Source: Candidatus Eiseniibacteriota bacterium (GTDB lineage: Bacteria; Eisenbacteria; RBG-16-71-46; JAGVPR01). Taken from it: a stretch of DNA of 23,011 nucleotides. Of this stretch, positions 22,744 through 23,011 are shown in pieces (position 1 is the first letter of the stretch; each line of letters starts with the position of its first letter). The position numbers and the translations under genes were made by a program. Location: contig JAGVPR010000300.1 of NCBI GenBank assembly GCA_020052115.1, positions 1-23,011 of the forward strand, read 5' to 3'. The notes under the pieces are model-generated. The model searched no databases and had not been told where the DNA came from. It worked only from the letters and a program-made list of their open reading frames with translations.

Positions 22744-23011
22744 GTGACCGCCCTCGCGCATCTGGTCGAAGCATCGGCCGGGAGAAAGCCCGAGTCTCAC
22801 GCCGTCCAAGATGGCGCGCGCGTCATCACGTACGGCGCTCTCTGTGAAGCGGCCGGGAAGCTCGCCGCTTTCCTCGCGGAGCGCGGCGTGCGTCGCGGCG
22901 ATCGCGTGGGGCTTCTCCTTCCGAAGTCGATCGAGGCGATCATCGCGCTGCTGGGAACCATGCGCGCCGGCGCGTGCTACGTGCCGGTGGATCCGGGCGC
23001 GCCGACACGGC
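22744..23011 (+). CDS. AMP-forming adenylation enzyme / acyl-CoA or aminoacyl ligase (3' truncated by window end)
   Basis: The chosen start is GTG 22744, five bases after ggag; GTG 22738 and TTG 22741 are in frame but overlap or crowd the ribosome site. The 89 visible residues are the N-terminal part of an ANL-superfamily enzyme: 'LAHLVEASAGRKPESHAVQD', 'VITYGALCEAAGKLAAFLAE', 'RGVRRGDRVGLLLPKSIEAI' and 'RAGACYVPVDPGAPTR'. The pattern fits amino-acid adenylation or exosortase-associated acyl-CoA ligase clades. Catalytic motifs lie beyond the window, so the substrate cannot be read. It is in an operon with the acyl-CoA dehydrogenase. Confidence 0.88.
   Translation, partial: MTALAHLVEASAGRKPESHAVQDGARVITYGALCEAAGKLAAFLAERGVRRGDRVGLLLPKSIEAIIALLGTMRAGACYVPVDPGAPTR

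Overview
The window is GC-rich, tightly packed bacterial DNA that looks like part of a genome or metagenome-assembled contig. It is rich in secreted surface proteins. Two of them end in a FlgD-like/type IX-style C-terminal beta-sandwich with a typical 'YDASGRLVRTL ... GRYQARWDGRRDDGR ... SGIYFARLEAGG' layout. Domain make-up of this kind (beta-helix, FN3, carboxypeptidase-regulatory, PKD, CARDB and FlgD-like C-terminus) is common in Candidatus Eisenbacteria and related FCB-side candidate phyla. That placement is an inference; no rRNA or marker gene is present.

Layout. (1) 2-5863, plus strand: the 3' part of a giant secreted protein, with a propeptide-like/papain-like N-terminal region, three FN3-like domains, three consecutive parallel beta-helix modules of about 368 residues and a FlgD-like sorting domain. 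(2) 5864-6423: a transposase-like fragment and a perfect 11-bp hairpin that probably ends the next gene. (3) 6424-14433, all minus strand: a ZU5-like lipoprotein, a glycine-rich beta-helix lipoprotein, a small carboxypeptidase-regulatory/FlgD-like protein, a small secreted protein, a graveyard with GGDEF and sorting-domain remnants, and a tandem pair of cysteine-rich secreted paralogues. Three of these proteins stop exactly after a shared tail, TWG(K/R)LKS plus 3-4 residues. (4) 14434-14649: a divergent promoter region. (5) 14650-20661, plus strand: a compact four-gene operon with a Ser/Thr kinase fused to a TolB/PD40 propeller, a 92-residue protein with a basic tail, a radical SAM/SPASM enzyme, and an exported M64-type metallopeptidase. 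(6) 20689-21168, minus strand: a broken AAA/DUF4143 ATPase, preceded by a 49-nt near-perfect hairpin. (7) 21571-23011, plus strand: an acyl-CoA dehydrogenase followed by the start of an AMP-forming adenylation enzyme, cut by the window end.

How the parts may work together. The first two thirds look like a cell-surface/secretome island using several delivery routes: FlgD-like C-terminal domain, lipobox, or the short TWGxLKS tail. The four-gene operon is the best candidate for an undescribed system. A radical SAM/SPASM enzyme lies 10 bases after a small protein and is translationally coupled to an exported peptidase. This is the usual geometry of peptide-maturation loci, here with a sensor-like membrane kinase upstream. 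The last two genes look like a pathway that activates an acyl or aminoacyl group and then dehydrogenates it.
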